Shown piece after piece: positions 33,308 to 41,026 of a stretch of DNA of 44,661 nt. The position numbers and the translations under genes are program-made. The first letter of the stretch is position 1. Each line of letters begins with the position of its first letter. This DNA is from Haliea sp. (lineage in GTDB: Bacteria; Pseudomonadota; Gammaproteobacteria; Pseudomonadales; Halieaceae), in contig JAACFI010000002.1 of NCBI GenBank assembly GCA_009937575.1, positions 1 through 44,661 of the forward strand. The letters are read 5' to 3'. The notes under the pieces were generated by a model. That model was not told where the DNA came from, ran no database searches, and was given only the letters and a program-made list of their open reading frames with translations.

Positions 33308-34392
33308 TGGCCAGGTTGTGGCTTATCGCGATCTGTCTGCTTGCCATCGGTCAAATGGGCCGGGCTGAGCAAGCCGTTCTCAATATCTACAACTGGGCTG
33401 ACTATATCGACCCCACCGTACTGGAAGAATTCGAACAGGAATACGGTATCCGCATCAATTACGATACCTACGACTCGAGTTCACTGGTCGATACCAAGTT
33501 ACTGGCGGGAAATTCGGGCTACGATATTGTGTTCCACTCGGCCGGGCTTTCGGCGCGTCTCATACCAATCGACGTCTATCATCGGGTGGATTACTCGCGA
33601 CTCGAAAACTGGCATCACATCGACACTGCTCTCGTTGGTAAAATCGAGAGCAGCTACGGCCAACCGGTTACCGGTGTGCCCTATATGTGGGGCACAACCG
33701 GATTTTCCTACAACGTAAAGCTGCTTCGCGAGCGCATGCCGGATGCGCCGGTCCACAGCTCCGCCCTGATATTCGATCCGGAGATCGTCTCCCGGTTCGC
33801 GGATTGCGGTGTCAGTCTGCTGGATGATTCCACTACGGTCATCGGCACCGCGCTGCTCTACCTGGGGTACCCCGCGAATTCCATCGAGCCACAACATCTC
33901 CGGGAGGTCGAAGAGTTGTTAAGGGATGTGCGACCCTATATCCGGTACTTCAGCAACGCCAAGATGTTGCTTGACCTGCCCAGCGAGGAGGTGTGTATCG
34001 CTATGAGCTGGTCCGGTGACTACTCGGTAGCCCGCAGTCGCGCGGTCGAGGCAGGCCTGGATATCGAGCTGGCATACTCGGTACCGGAGGAGGGCATTAC
34101 GAACTGGTTCGATATGATGTATATCCCCGCCGACGCCCCAAACCTGGACGGCGCCTACCTGTTCTTGGATTTTATCCTGCGACCGGACGTCATCGCGAGG
34201 ATCACCGACTTTACCGGCTACGCGAATGCCAACGTGGCAGCCACAGCGCTGATCGACCCACAGATCAGTGGGGATCTCGCAATTTACCCGGACGAAACTA
34301 TCATTGAACGCCTCCATTCAGTAAATATCTTGCCTCCCAAGCTGGAGAGAATCCGCTCCCGCTCCTGGACCAAGATCAAGACAGGACTCTAG
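33307..34392 (+). CDS. Polyamine-type periplasmic binding protein (PotF/PotD family)
   Basis: 361 residues starting at GTG, with a signal peptide (about 1-20, 'LWLIAICLLAIGQMGRAEQA'). It aligns with PotF at every motif: 'LNIYNWADYIDPTVLEEFE', 'YDIVFHSAG', 'VPYMWGTTGFSYNV', 'IAMSWSGDYSVARSRA', 'NWFDMMYIPADAPN', 'YANANVAATAL' and 'RIRSRSWTKIKTG'. Ligand residues recalled for PotF have counterparts W30, D32, Y33, S78, W235, D238, D269 and Y305. PotF Glu185 is replaced by T177 ('DDSTTVIGT'), so the second amine may not be bound the same way. It delivers substrate to the permease encoded downstream. Confidence 0.87.
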   Translation: MARLWLIAICLLAIGQMGRAEQAVLNIYNWADYIDPTVLEEFEQEYGIRINYDTYDSSSLVDTKLLAGNSGYDIVFHSAGLSARLIPIDVYHRVDYSRLENWHHIDTALVGKIESSYGQPVTGVPYMWGTTGFSYNVKLLRERMPDAPVHSSALIFDPEIVSRFADCGVSLLDDSTTVIGTALLYLGYPANSIEPQHLREVEELLRDVRPYIRYFSNAKMLLDLPSEEVCIAMSWSGDYSVARSRAVEAGLDIELAYSVPEEGITNWFDMMYIPADAPNLDGAYLFLDFILRPDVIARITDFTGYANANVAATALIDPQISGDLAIYPDETIIERLHSVNILPPKLERIRSRSWTKIKTGL

Positions 34393-34396
34393 CAGG

Positions 34397-35557
34397 ATGA
34401 CCGAACCAACAGGCGAATCAACACAGACAGCCGCCTGCACCGGTACACCCTGGGAGGACAGCGATACCCGGCCCTTTATCGAGCTACGCGGCCTGAGTAA
34501 GCAATTCGGCGTGTTCACAGCGGTCAATAACGTCGATCTTGAGATCTATCAAGGTGAACTTTTTACCATCCTCGGAGGCTCGGGTTGCGGTAAATCGACC
34601 CTGTTACGCATGCTGGCGGGCTTCGAAAGACCGTCCGCGGGCCGAATTTTGATAGATGGTGTCGACGTTTCCGATATGCCCGCCTACGACCGGCCGGTAA
34701 ATATGATGTTCCAGTCCTATGCGGTATTCCCCCATATGAGCGTGGAGCAGAACATTGCCTACGGCCTGAAAAAGGAAGGAGTGGCCCGGTCGGAAATCGA
34801 ATCGCGAGTGTCAGAAATGCTGGACCTGGTACAACTCAAGACGCTCGCAAGGTACAAGCCAGGCAAGCTGTCCGGTGGCCAGCAACAACGCGTCGCCCTT
34901 GCGCGGGCCCTCGTCAAGCGACCCAAGGTATTGTTACTGGACGAGCCTCTGGCGGCCCTGGACAAGAAGCTTCGTGAGCAGACCCAGTTCGAGCTGATGA
35001 ACATACAGGACAAGTTGGGCACTACCTTCGTGGTGGTCACCCACGACCAGGAGGAGGCGATGACCCTCGCCACTCGCATCGCTGTTATGCGTACCGGTGA
35101 GTTCGTACAGATCGGTACACCGAGCGAGGTATACGAATATCCCTGTAACCATTATGTCGCTGATTTCTTTGGCAATATCAACATCTTTGAAGCCACCGTG
35201 GTCAATGCCCGCGATGGCATTGTCACCGCAGAGTTGGAGGGAACCGGCACCCTGGTCGAGGCCAATCACGAGGGACCACTGGCGAGGGGCCAGAAGATTC
35301 GGATTGGCGTGAGGCCCGAAAAGTTACTGATTAATCGGGATGAGCCCGGCACTGCGGGCCATACTGTGACTCGCGGTGTGGTGGAGGACCTGGCCTACTA
35401 CGGCAACCGCTCGATTTACCGGGTACGCTCAGGCAGCGGGAGGGTCATCGAGGTCAGTACCCAGAACTACCAGCGATCGGCAAAATTACTGCTGGAGTGG
35501 GACGATGAAGTCTACCTGAGCTGGGATTCCAGTTGCAGCGTGGTATTGACGGAATGA
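34397..35557 (+). CDS. Polyamine-type ABC transporter ATP-binding protein (PotG/PotA)
   Basis: 386 residues with Walker A 'GGSGCGKST' (about 60-68), Q-loop 'FQSYAVFPH', signature 'LSGGQQQRVALARAL' (from about 158), Walker B 'VLLLDEPLAALD' (from about 178) and switch 'VVTHDQEEA'. A C-terminal TOBE domain follows ('IRIGVRPEKLLI', 'VVEDLAYYGNRSIYRV'). About 25 residues of low-complexity sequence precede the ABC domain. It starts 4 bases after the binding-protein stop and its own stop overlaps the next start (ATGA). It powers import of the substrate. Confidence 0.9.
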   Translation: MTEPTGESTQTAACTGTPWEDSDTRPFIELRGLSKQFGVFTAVNNVDLEIYQGELFTILGGSGCGKSTLLRMLAGFERPSAGRILIDGVDVSDMPAYDRPVNMMFQSYAVFPHMSVEQNIAYGLKKEGVARSEIESRVSEMLDLVQLKTLARYKPGKLSGGQQQRVALARALVKRPKVLLLDEPLAALDKKLREQTQFELMNIQDKLGTTFVVVTHDQEEAMTLATRIAVMRTGEFVQIGTPSEVYEYPCNHYVADFFGNINIFEATVVNARDGIVTAELEGTGTLVEANHEGPLARGQKIRIGVRPEKLLINRDEPGTAGHTVTRGVVEDLAYYGNRSIYRVRSGSGRVIEVSTQNYQRSAKLLLEWDDEVYLSWDSSCSVVLTE

Positions 35558-36459
35558 ACCCTGGCAGCAACCCTGGAAAGCGCGACCGTCTATGGCGCAG
35601 CTCCGTCATCGGCCTGCCCTATGCCTGGTTGCTGCTTTTCTTCCTGGCGCCTTTTGCCATCGTGTTCAAGATCAGTTTCGCCGACCCGATCATGGCTCAG
35701 CCGCCCTTTACACCGCTGATTGACTGGGGGGCGGAGTCGGGCAGGCGATTACTGGCGACACTGGACAACTACCGCTTCCTGCTGGAAGACAAGCTTTATT
35801 GGCTGAGCTACCTTAAGTCGATCAAGATTGCCGCCATTTCGACTTTCCTTTGCCTGTTGCTCGGATTTCCGATGGCCTACGCCATTGCCAGGATGCCCCA
35901 ACCCTGGCGTAATCTCCTGCTCTTGCTGGTGGTACTTCCCTTCTGGACCTCATTCCTGCTAAGGGTATATGCATGGATCGTCATGCTGGGAAAACAGGGA
36001 TTGATTAACCAGCTGCTGATACAACTGGGCATAATCGATGCTCCATTACAGATGCTCTATACCGACGGGGCTATCTACGTGGGGATTGTCTACACCTACG
36101 TCCCGTTCATGATACTGCCGCTTTACGCCACGCTCGAAAAACTCGATCTCGACCTGCACGAGGCCGCTGCAGACCTGGGTGCCAGGCCTTCCCAGGTGTT
36201 CCGGGATATCACTGTCCCTATGGCCATACCGGGGATTATCGCCGGCTGCCTGCTGGTATTTATCCCGGCCCTTGGGGAATTTGTCATTCCGGCCTTACTG
36301 GGCGCGATGGATTCACTGATGATAGGGCGCACGCTCTATGACGAGTTTTTCATCAATCAGGACTGGCCCCTTGCCTCCGCGGTGGCGGTGGTCATGTTAT
36401 TCATCCTTGTTGTGCCGATCATGCTGTTCCAGCGCTTGCAGCAGGAGAGCCAGGTATGA
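35554..36459 (+). CDS. Polyamine-type ABC transporter permease 1 (PotH/PotB)
   Basis: 301 residues from the ATG at 35554, chosen because it forms an ATGA overlap with the ATPase gene. The membrane protein has about six segments and the ABC permease EAA loop 'LHEAAADLGARPSQVFRDIT' before 'VPMAIPGIIAGCLLVFIPA'. 'FVIPALLGAMDSLMIGRTLY' is typical of PotH/PotB. It forms the channel with the following gene. Confidence 0.88.
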   Translation: MNPGSNPGKRDRLWRSSVIGLPYAWLLLFFLAPFAIVFKISFADPIMAQPPFTPLIDWGAESGRRLLATLDNYRFLLEDKLYWLSYLKSIKIAAISTFLCLLLGFPMAYAIARMPQPWRNLLLLLVVLPFWTSFLLRVYAWIVMLGKQGLINQLLIQLGIIDAPLQMLYTDGAIYVGIVYTYVPFMILPLYATLEKLDLDLHEAAADLGARPSQVFRDITVPMAIPGIIAGCLLVFIPALGEFVIPALLGAMDSLMIGRTLYDEFFINQDWPLASAVAVVMLFILVVPIMLFQRLQQESQV

Positions 36460-37286
36460 AGCAGCGATCCTCGACGTTTCTTTATTCCGTACTGAGCTTC
36501 GGTTTCGCCTTCCTGTACCTCCCCATCTTTGTTCTCATGGCCTATTCCTTCAACGATTCCCGGCTGGCCACGGTCTGGGGCGGCTTTTCCACGCGTTGGT
36601 ACCGCGCGCTACTCGAAAACCAACAGATCCTGGATGCGGCATTACTCAGCCTGAACATTGCGGCTGTTAGCGCTACCCTGGCCACGATTCTGGGTACGCT
36701 GGCCGGACTGGCGCTCAACCGCATGGGGCGTTACCGCGGGCGCACCCTTTTTACGGGGATGATCGCGGCGCCACTGGTCATGCCCGAGGTGATTACCGGG
36801 CTATCGCTGTTGCTGCTTTTTGTCAGCCTCCAGGAGTTGATCGGCTGGCCGTCCAGCCGTGGCGCCAATACCATCACCATCGCCCATATCACGTTTTCGA
36901 TGGCCTATGTCGCGGTGATCGTGCAGTCCCGTCTCGCCAGCATGGACCGCTCGCTGGAGGAAGCTGCGATGGACCTCGGGGGGCGTCCCTTCGCCGTCAC
37001 CATGGACATCACCCTGCCCTTGATCCTGCCGGCCATGGCCTCCGGATGGCTGTTGGCTTTCACGCTTTCACTGGACGACTTGGTCATCGCCAGCTTTACC
37101 GCCGGCGCGGGCGCCAATACGCTGCCCATGGTGATCTACTCCAAGGTGAGGCTGGGCGTGACACCCGAGGTAAACGCCCTGGCCACGCTGATCATCGCGG
37201 TGGTATCGATGGGCGTTCTACTGGCCGGCTGGAACATGCTGCGCCAGCAGCGGGCGGCGGTTGAACCCCGCTCTGGAGCTACTTAA
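36456..37286 (+). CDS. Polyamine-type ABC transporter permease 2 (PotI/PotC)
   Basis: 276 residues, starting in an ATGA overlap with permease 1. It carries 'FLYLPIFVLMAYSFNDSRLA' at the N-terminus, the EAA loop 'LEEAAMDLGGRPFAVTMDIT' and 'LSLDDLVIASFTAGAGANTL', which is the PotI/PotC pattern. It completes the four-gene importer. The next gene follows 55 bases later on the same strand and may be read through. Confidence 0.88.
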   Translation: MKQRSSTFLYSVLSFGFAFLYLPIFVLMAYSFNDSRLATVWGGFSTRWYRALLENQQILDAALLSLNIAAVSATLATILGTLAGLALNRMGRYRGRTLFTGMIAAPLVMPEVITGLSLLLLFVSLQELIGWPSSRGANTITIAHITFSMAYVAVIVQSRLASMDRSLEEAAMDLGGRPFAVTMDITLPLILPAMASGWLLAFTLSLDDLVIASFTAGAGANTLPMVIYSKVRLGVTPEVNALATLIIAVVSMGVLLAGWNMLRQQRAAVEPRSGAT

Positions 37287-37341
37287 GGTTTCAAACTACC
37301 ATAGGCGGCCAAAACCACGCTTTATCGAGACACCGTTCAAG

Positions 37342-39330
37342 ATGCAACATGCCAGAGCCCCCCGCACCCTTTTCGACGAAATCCTGCGGCAACTGCAGGC
37401 CCGTCAGTTCGACCGGGCGATCACTTCCTGCCGGGACGCGTTACTCACATTCCCGGAAGATATCAACATCCTGGGCCTGCTCGGCGCTGCGCTGGGAGAC
37501 AAGGGCCAGTTGGAGGAGGCGGAAAAAGTCCTCAACCAGGTGATCGACCTGGCGCCTACCTTTGCCAAGCCCTACGAGGACCTGGGTACACTCCTGCTGC
37601 GCCAGGACAAGGTGAACGAGGCACTGCCACTGCTGGAAAAGGCGGTGCGCCTGGATCCCAAGTTGGAGGACGCCCACTTCCACCTCGGCAGGGCGCTGGC
37701 GATGCAGGGTCGCGGTGCCGAGGCGGACGAGTCGTTCGAGCGAAGTTTTGCCCTGTCTCCCCTGCGTCGCCTGATGGCCCTGGCCGCGGAACACCACAAG
37801 GCCGGGAGGATGAAGGAGGCGGAGCAGCTGTGTCGCCAGGTATTGCAGAAGAAGCCCGGCCACGTCGATGCCCTGCGCATGCTTGGCTTGATTGCCGCAG
37901 CAGCAGGGGACCTCGACGAAGCGGAGTACCTTCTGCGCCAGGCACTGGAAGTCGCCCCGGATCACACACCGGCGGTGTTCGAGCTGGGCCGTGTGCTGAA
38001 GGAGCTGGATCGCAACGAAGAGGCGGTCGAGGTATACCGCGGCCTGATCGAGCGCGAGCCCGATAACCCCAAAGCGTACTATCGCCTGGCCGGGGCGCTT
38101 GCCCCGGCTGCACTCAACCGGGAGGCCGCCGAAGCCTATCGTCGAAGTTTGGAGCTGGCACCCAGGTACACTGCTGCCTGGCTGGGGCTGGGTCATATGC
38201 TCAAAACCCTGGGGGACCAGGAGGGGGGAATTGACGCCTATCGTCGCTGCCTGGAACTGGAACCCGCCTTCGGTGAGGCATACTACAGCCTGGCCAACCT
38301 CAAGACCTACCGCTTCGAAGACAGCGAAATTCGCGAGATGAAACGCTGGTCTGACAATGGTGAAGTCGAGGAATCATCCCGGGTGAACTTCCTTTTCGCC
38401 CTGGCCAAGTCCTACGAGGACCGGGGCGACTTCGAGCAGGCCTGGCATTACTACGAGCAGGGTAACGCAAAACAGCGCATGCTGGTGAGCTACGACCCGG
38501 TGCAGACCGAGACCATCAACGATGAACTGGTGGACTTTTTCAGTACAGATTATTTCCAGGCGACCCGCGGCATGGGTGACTCCGATCCTGCACCGATTTT
38601 TGTGATCGGTCTGCCCCGTTCAGGCTCGACCCTGGTGGAGCAGATCATTGCCAGTCACAGCCAGGTGGAGGGCACCAGCGAATTGCCTTATATAGGCAGG
38701 CTTAGCAAGTCATTGAACCGAAATCGCGCTGACGGCATGAAATACCCGCGCGTGCTGGGGGAACTGGAAGCGAGGCACTTTCACCGCCTGGGCGAGGAGT
38801 ACCTGAGACTTGCCACCCGACACCGGGTGGAGGGCACACCGCGATTCATTGACAAGATGCCGAACAACTTTCCCAGCGTTGGTTTCATCCACAGCATCCT
38901 GCCAATGGCAAAGATCATCGACGCCCGTCGACATCCGGTGGACGCTTGCGTAGGCAACCTCAGGCAGCTGTACGCCAGGGGCCAGACCTTCAGTTATGAC
39001 CAGTCCGATATCGGTGAGTACTACCTGCAGTACATCCGAATGATGGATCACTGGGACAAGGTGCTACCGGGCCGGGTTCTGCGGGTCCACTATGAAGATA
39101 CCGTCAATGACCTGGAATCCCAGGTGCGGCGTATCCTCGACTACCTTGAGCTGCCGTGGGAGGATGCGTGCCTGAACTACCATGAAACCGACCGGCCAGT
39201 ACGCACTGCCAGCTCCGAGCAGGTGCGCCAGCCTATCTACACCTCAGGGTTGGGCTTCTGGAAAAATTATGAACCCTACCTGGATGAGCTTGTGGAAATC
39301 CTCGAGCCGGTGCTGGAATCCTACCCCTGA
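37342..39330 (+). CDS. TPR-repeat sulfotransferase family protein
   Basis: 662 residues from ATG 37342; a TTG at 37261 would overlap the permease gene and adds no recognisable sequence. Residues about 10-375 are tandem tetratricopeptide repeats ('LGAALGDKGQLEEAEKVLNQ', 'LGLIAAAAGDLDEAEYLLRQ'). Residues about 415-660 are a sulfotransferase domain with the PAPS 5'-phosphosulfate loop 'VIGLPRSGSTLVEQII' (421-436) and a later 'RFIDKMPNNFPSVGFIHSIL'. It would transfer sulfate from PAPS to an unknown acceptor, probably a peptide or glycan held by the TPR part. In marine gammaproteobacteria such genes often sit by TonB receptors, as here. Confidence 0.87.
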   Translation: MQHARAPRTLFDEILRQLQARQFDRAITSCRDALLTFPEDINILGLLGAALGDKGQLEEAEKVLNQVIDLAPTFAKPYEDLGTLLLRQDKVNEALPLLEKAVRLDPKLEDAHFHLGRALAMQGRGAEADESFERSFALSPLRRLMALAAEHHKAGRMKEAEQLCRQVLQKKPGHVDALRMLGLIAAAAGDLDEAEYLLRQALEVAPDHTPAVFELGRVLKELDRNEEAVEVYRGLIEREPDNPKAYYRLAGALAPAALNREAAEAYRRSLELAPRYTAAWLGLGHMLKTLGDQEGGIDAYRRCLELEPAFGEAYYSLANLKTYRFEDSEIREMKRWSDNGEVEESSRVNFLFALAKSYEDRGDFEQAWHYYEQGNAKQRMLVSYDPVQTETINDELVDFFSTDYFQATRGMGDSDPAPIFVIGLPRSGSTLVEQIIASHSQVEGTSELPYIGRLSKSLNRNRADGMKYPRVLGELEARHFHRLGEEYLRLATRHRVEGTPRFIDKMPNNFPSVGFIHSILPMAKIIDARRHPVDACVGNLRQLYARGQTFSYDQSDIGEYYLQYIRMMDHWDKVLPGRVLRVHYEDTVNDLESQVRRILDYLELPWEDACLNYHETDRPVRTASSEQVRQPIYTSGLGFWKNYEPYLDELVEILEPVLESYP

Positions 39331-39352
39331 TGCCGTCGGCCTACCTCTGGGC

Positions 39353-40270
39353 TCAGGCGTAGGGCCATACCTCCAGGCCATGGATCGCGTTGCGGATATC
39401 GTGGGTAAGCGTAACGACGCTGCGCGTGCGGACCTCCTCCAGGTCATGCAGGGCGATGGTTGACGGGGATGAACCCGCTGCCACCAGCCGGTCGTCGACC
39501 ACGCACATTCCGCGACCAAAACCCGCACGGGCAATACGTGAGTCGTCCAGGTCCGTGTGGGTCAGCTCGGCCTGGTCAATCAGGGGTACGGCGAAACTGA
39601 TGTCCTTGTCCGGGAGTGCCAGTCGCACGCGATCGGAGGCCGTGTCATTGAACAGGACGCCTTCTTCGTAGGGCCGTGCATTGTGCATACCCTCCGGGAG
39701 GCTGGCAACGCGTTTCAAAGTACGACCATCAAACCTGACCATCGCCCTGGTGTTGAGTCCGCTGAGGTACATGCCAGTGTCATCGCAGAACACGTTGTTC
39801 AGGTGCAGGCGATTGCCCGGTGGCGGACCCTTTTCCGAGACCGGGTCGTAGGGGCTGCCCTGGTAGGACCTGCCCACTCCCACCACGTGCAGGCCGAAGC
39901 AGAACCGGTTCTGGTCAAGGTCGAACCCCAGTATGGAGTCGTAGCCTGTGGATGTCAGGTACAGCCTGCGCTGATAGACGCAAATTTCGTGGCAATGCAT
40001 CAGGTAGGGATTGCGAAAGGAGCCCAGCAGTTCGAACGCCGGCGTGTAGACGAACAGCTCGTTGCTGGCGGCGATGAAAACCCGTTCGCCATCGAAGGCA
40101 ATACCCCTGAGCCCCCGATCCCATCCGCGGCCCTGCCAGTCGATGTCCGCAGTGTTCCAGTCTATGGCCTGCTGTACCGATTGGGCGTTGAAATCCACCA
40201 GGTAAACCCCGCCATGGCTTTCGCCCTGGTGACTGCCCCGTACCACCGATGTCGCGATAAGTGTGGTCAC
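39353..40270 (-). CDS. Conserved hypothetical protein with six-bladed beta-propeller-like repeats
   Basis: 305 residues, starting at a GTG that overlaps the stop of the beta-hydroxylase gene (GTGA). No named family is recognised with certainty. About six repeats of a strand pattern can be seen, each with a hydrophobic 'V-F/Y-h-A/S-x' strand: 'GGVYLVDF', 'ERVFIAASNELFVYTP', 'RRLYLTSTGYDSILGFDL', 'TGMYLSGLNTRAMVRFDG', 'EGVLFNDTASDRVRLALP' and 'DRLVAAGSSPSTIALHDL'. 'MHCHEICVY' and 'NRLHLNNVFCDD' could hold metal-binding histidines. No signal peptide is visible, so it is probably cytoplasmic. Linked to the hydroxylase by translation, perhaps as its partner. Confidence 0.72.
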   Translation of the reverse strand: MTTLIATSVVRGSHQGESHGGVYLVDFNAQSVQQAIDWNTADIDWQGRGWDRGLRGIAFDGERVFIAASNELFVYTPAFELLGSFRNPYLMHCHEICVYQRRLYLTSTGYDSILGFDLDQNRFCFGLHVVGVGRSYQGSPYDPVSEKGPPPGNRLHLNNVFCDDTGMYLSGLNTRAMVRFDGRTLKRVASLPEGMHNARPYEEGVLFNDTASDRVRLALPDKDISFAVPLIDQAELTHTDLDDSRIARAGFGRGMCVVDDRLVAAGSSPSTIALHDLEEVRTRSVVTLTHDIRNAIHGLEVWPYA

Positions 40271-40839
40271 CCGTTAACCGCCTCGCGACCCAGGTGCTCC
40301 GGGGGTACGTAGTCGAAGATGAAATTGATGCGTCCTTCTTTCCCCTTGTTCATGACGCTGTGTTGTTGCTGGTTGTTGATCTCGTAGACTTTTCCAACCT
40401 GCAGCTTGTAGGGGCGTCCGTTGATTATGAAGCGTACCCTGGGATTGGTGTGAATCGGGATGTGGATGCGGTGACCATATTGGAAGGAGGGGTGGCTGTC
40501 GCGGTGAGTCTTGATGACGCCCCCGGGCTGCAATCGAGCGGCCATGGCCCGGATAATGGTACCCCCGAGAGGGTAGTGATCCGCCAGGATCTGCTGCATC
40601 AGCGGCACTGCCTGCTCGGCCAGAAGGTCCCAACCGGCCTCCCGATGCACCTCGATCTCGGGCCATCCCGATCCGTCGGTGAAAATCATGACGATCGAAT
40701 TGGTCATCTGGTGGACATCGTATTCCTGCTGGCGATAGGTATTACCCAGCCAGGCAACCTCTTCCTGGGCCAGAATCAGGTCGCGCAGGCCGCTGACGTC
40801 GTAATCGCCCAGTTCCCTCAGGGGCAGGTCGATATCCAT
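40267..40839 (-). CDS. Aspartyl/asparaginyl beta-hydroxylase family 2-oxoglutarate oxygenase
   Basis: 190 residues matching the small bacterial Asp/Asn beta-hydroxylase domain. The iron ligands are H112-x-D114 ('IKTHRDSH') and H160 ('NNQQQHSVMN'), with R170 ('KEGRINFIFDYV') placed to bind 2-oxoglutarate; 'HRIHIPIHTNPRVRFIINGR' is the family core. It would hydroxylate Asp or Asn side chains, or related small molecules, using O2 and 2-oxoglutarate. It is translationally coupled to the propeller-like gene, lies opposite the sulfotransferase gene, and is divergent to the TonB receptor across a 187-base gap that holds an operator-like palindrome. Confidence 0.85.
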   Translation of the reverse strand: MDIDLPLRELGDYDVSGLRDLILAQEEVAWLGNTYRQQEYDVHQMTNSIVMIFTDGSGWPEIEVHREAGWDLLAEQAVPLMQQILADHYPLGGTIIRAMAARLQPGGVIKTHRDSHPSFQYGHRIHIPIHTNPRVRFIINGRPYKLQVGKVYEINNQQQHSVMNKGKEGRINFIFDYVPPEHLGREAVNG

Positions 40840-40919
40840 GGAAACTAACCAGTTATCCAGTTTATTTGCATGTCGATGAGGTTATGTCGCTACTGTCGGG
40901 GAGTCAACTGAGGCAGTGG

Positions 40920-40941
40920 TGAATGAATGATGATTCATTCA
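40920..40941. promoter_or_regulatory. Operator-like palindrome before the TonB receptor (TGAATGAAT-GATG-ATTCATTCA)
   Basis: A perfect 9-4-9 inverted repeat between the divergent beta-hydroxylase and TonB receptor genes. Bases 40921-40939 match the site at 31397-31415 at 17 of 19 positions. A weak promoter (TTGGCT 40961-40966, 17 bases, TAGGAT 40984-40989) lies 19 bases downstream toward the receptor, so bound repressor would sit just upstream of or against RNA polymerase. The likely regulator is the BetI-like protein encoded at 31493-32140. Confidence 0.55.
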
Positions 40942-41026
40942 TTATCGATACAAATTACCCTTGGCTTTTCTGCCATCATACACTAGGATTTAGAGATGGG
41001 TGAACTCCACCAGAGCCGAGCTGCTA

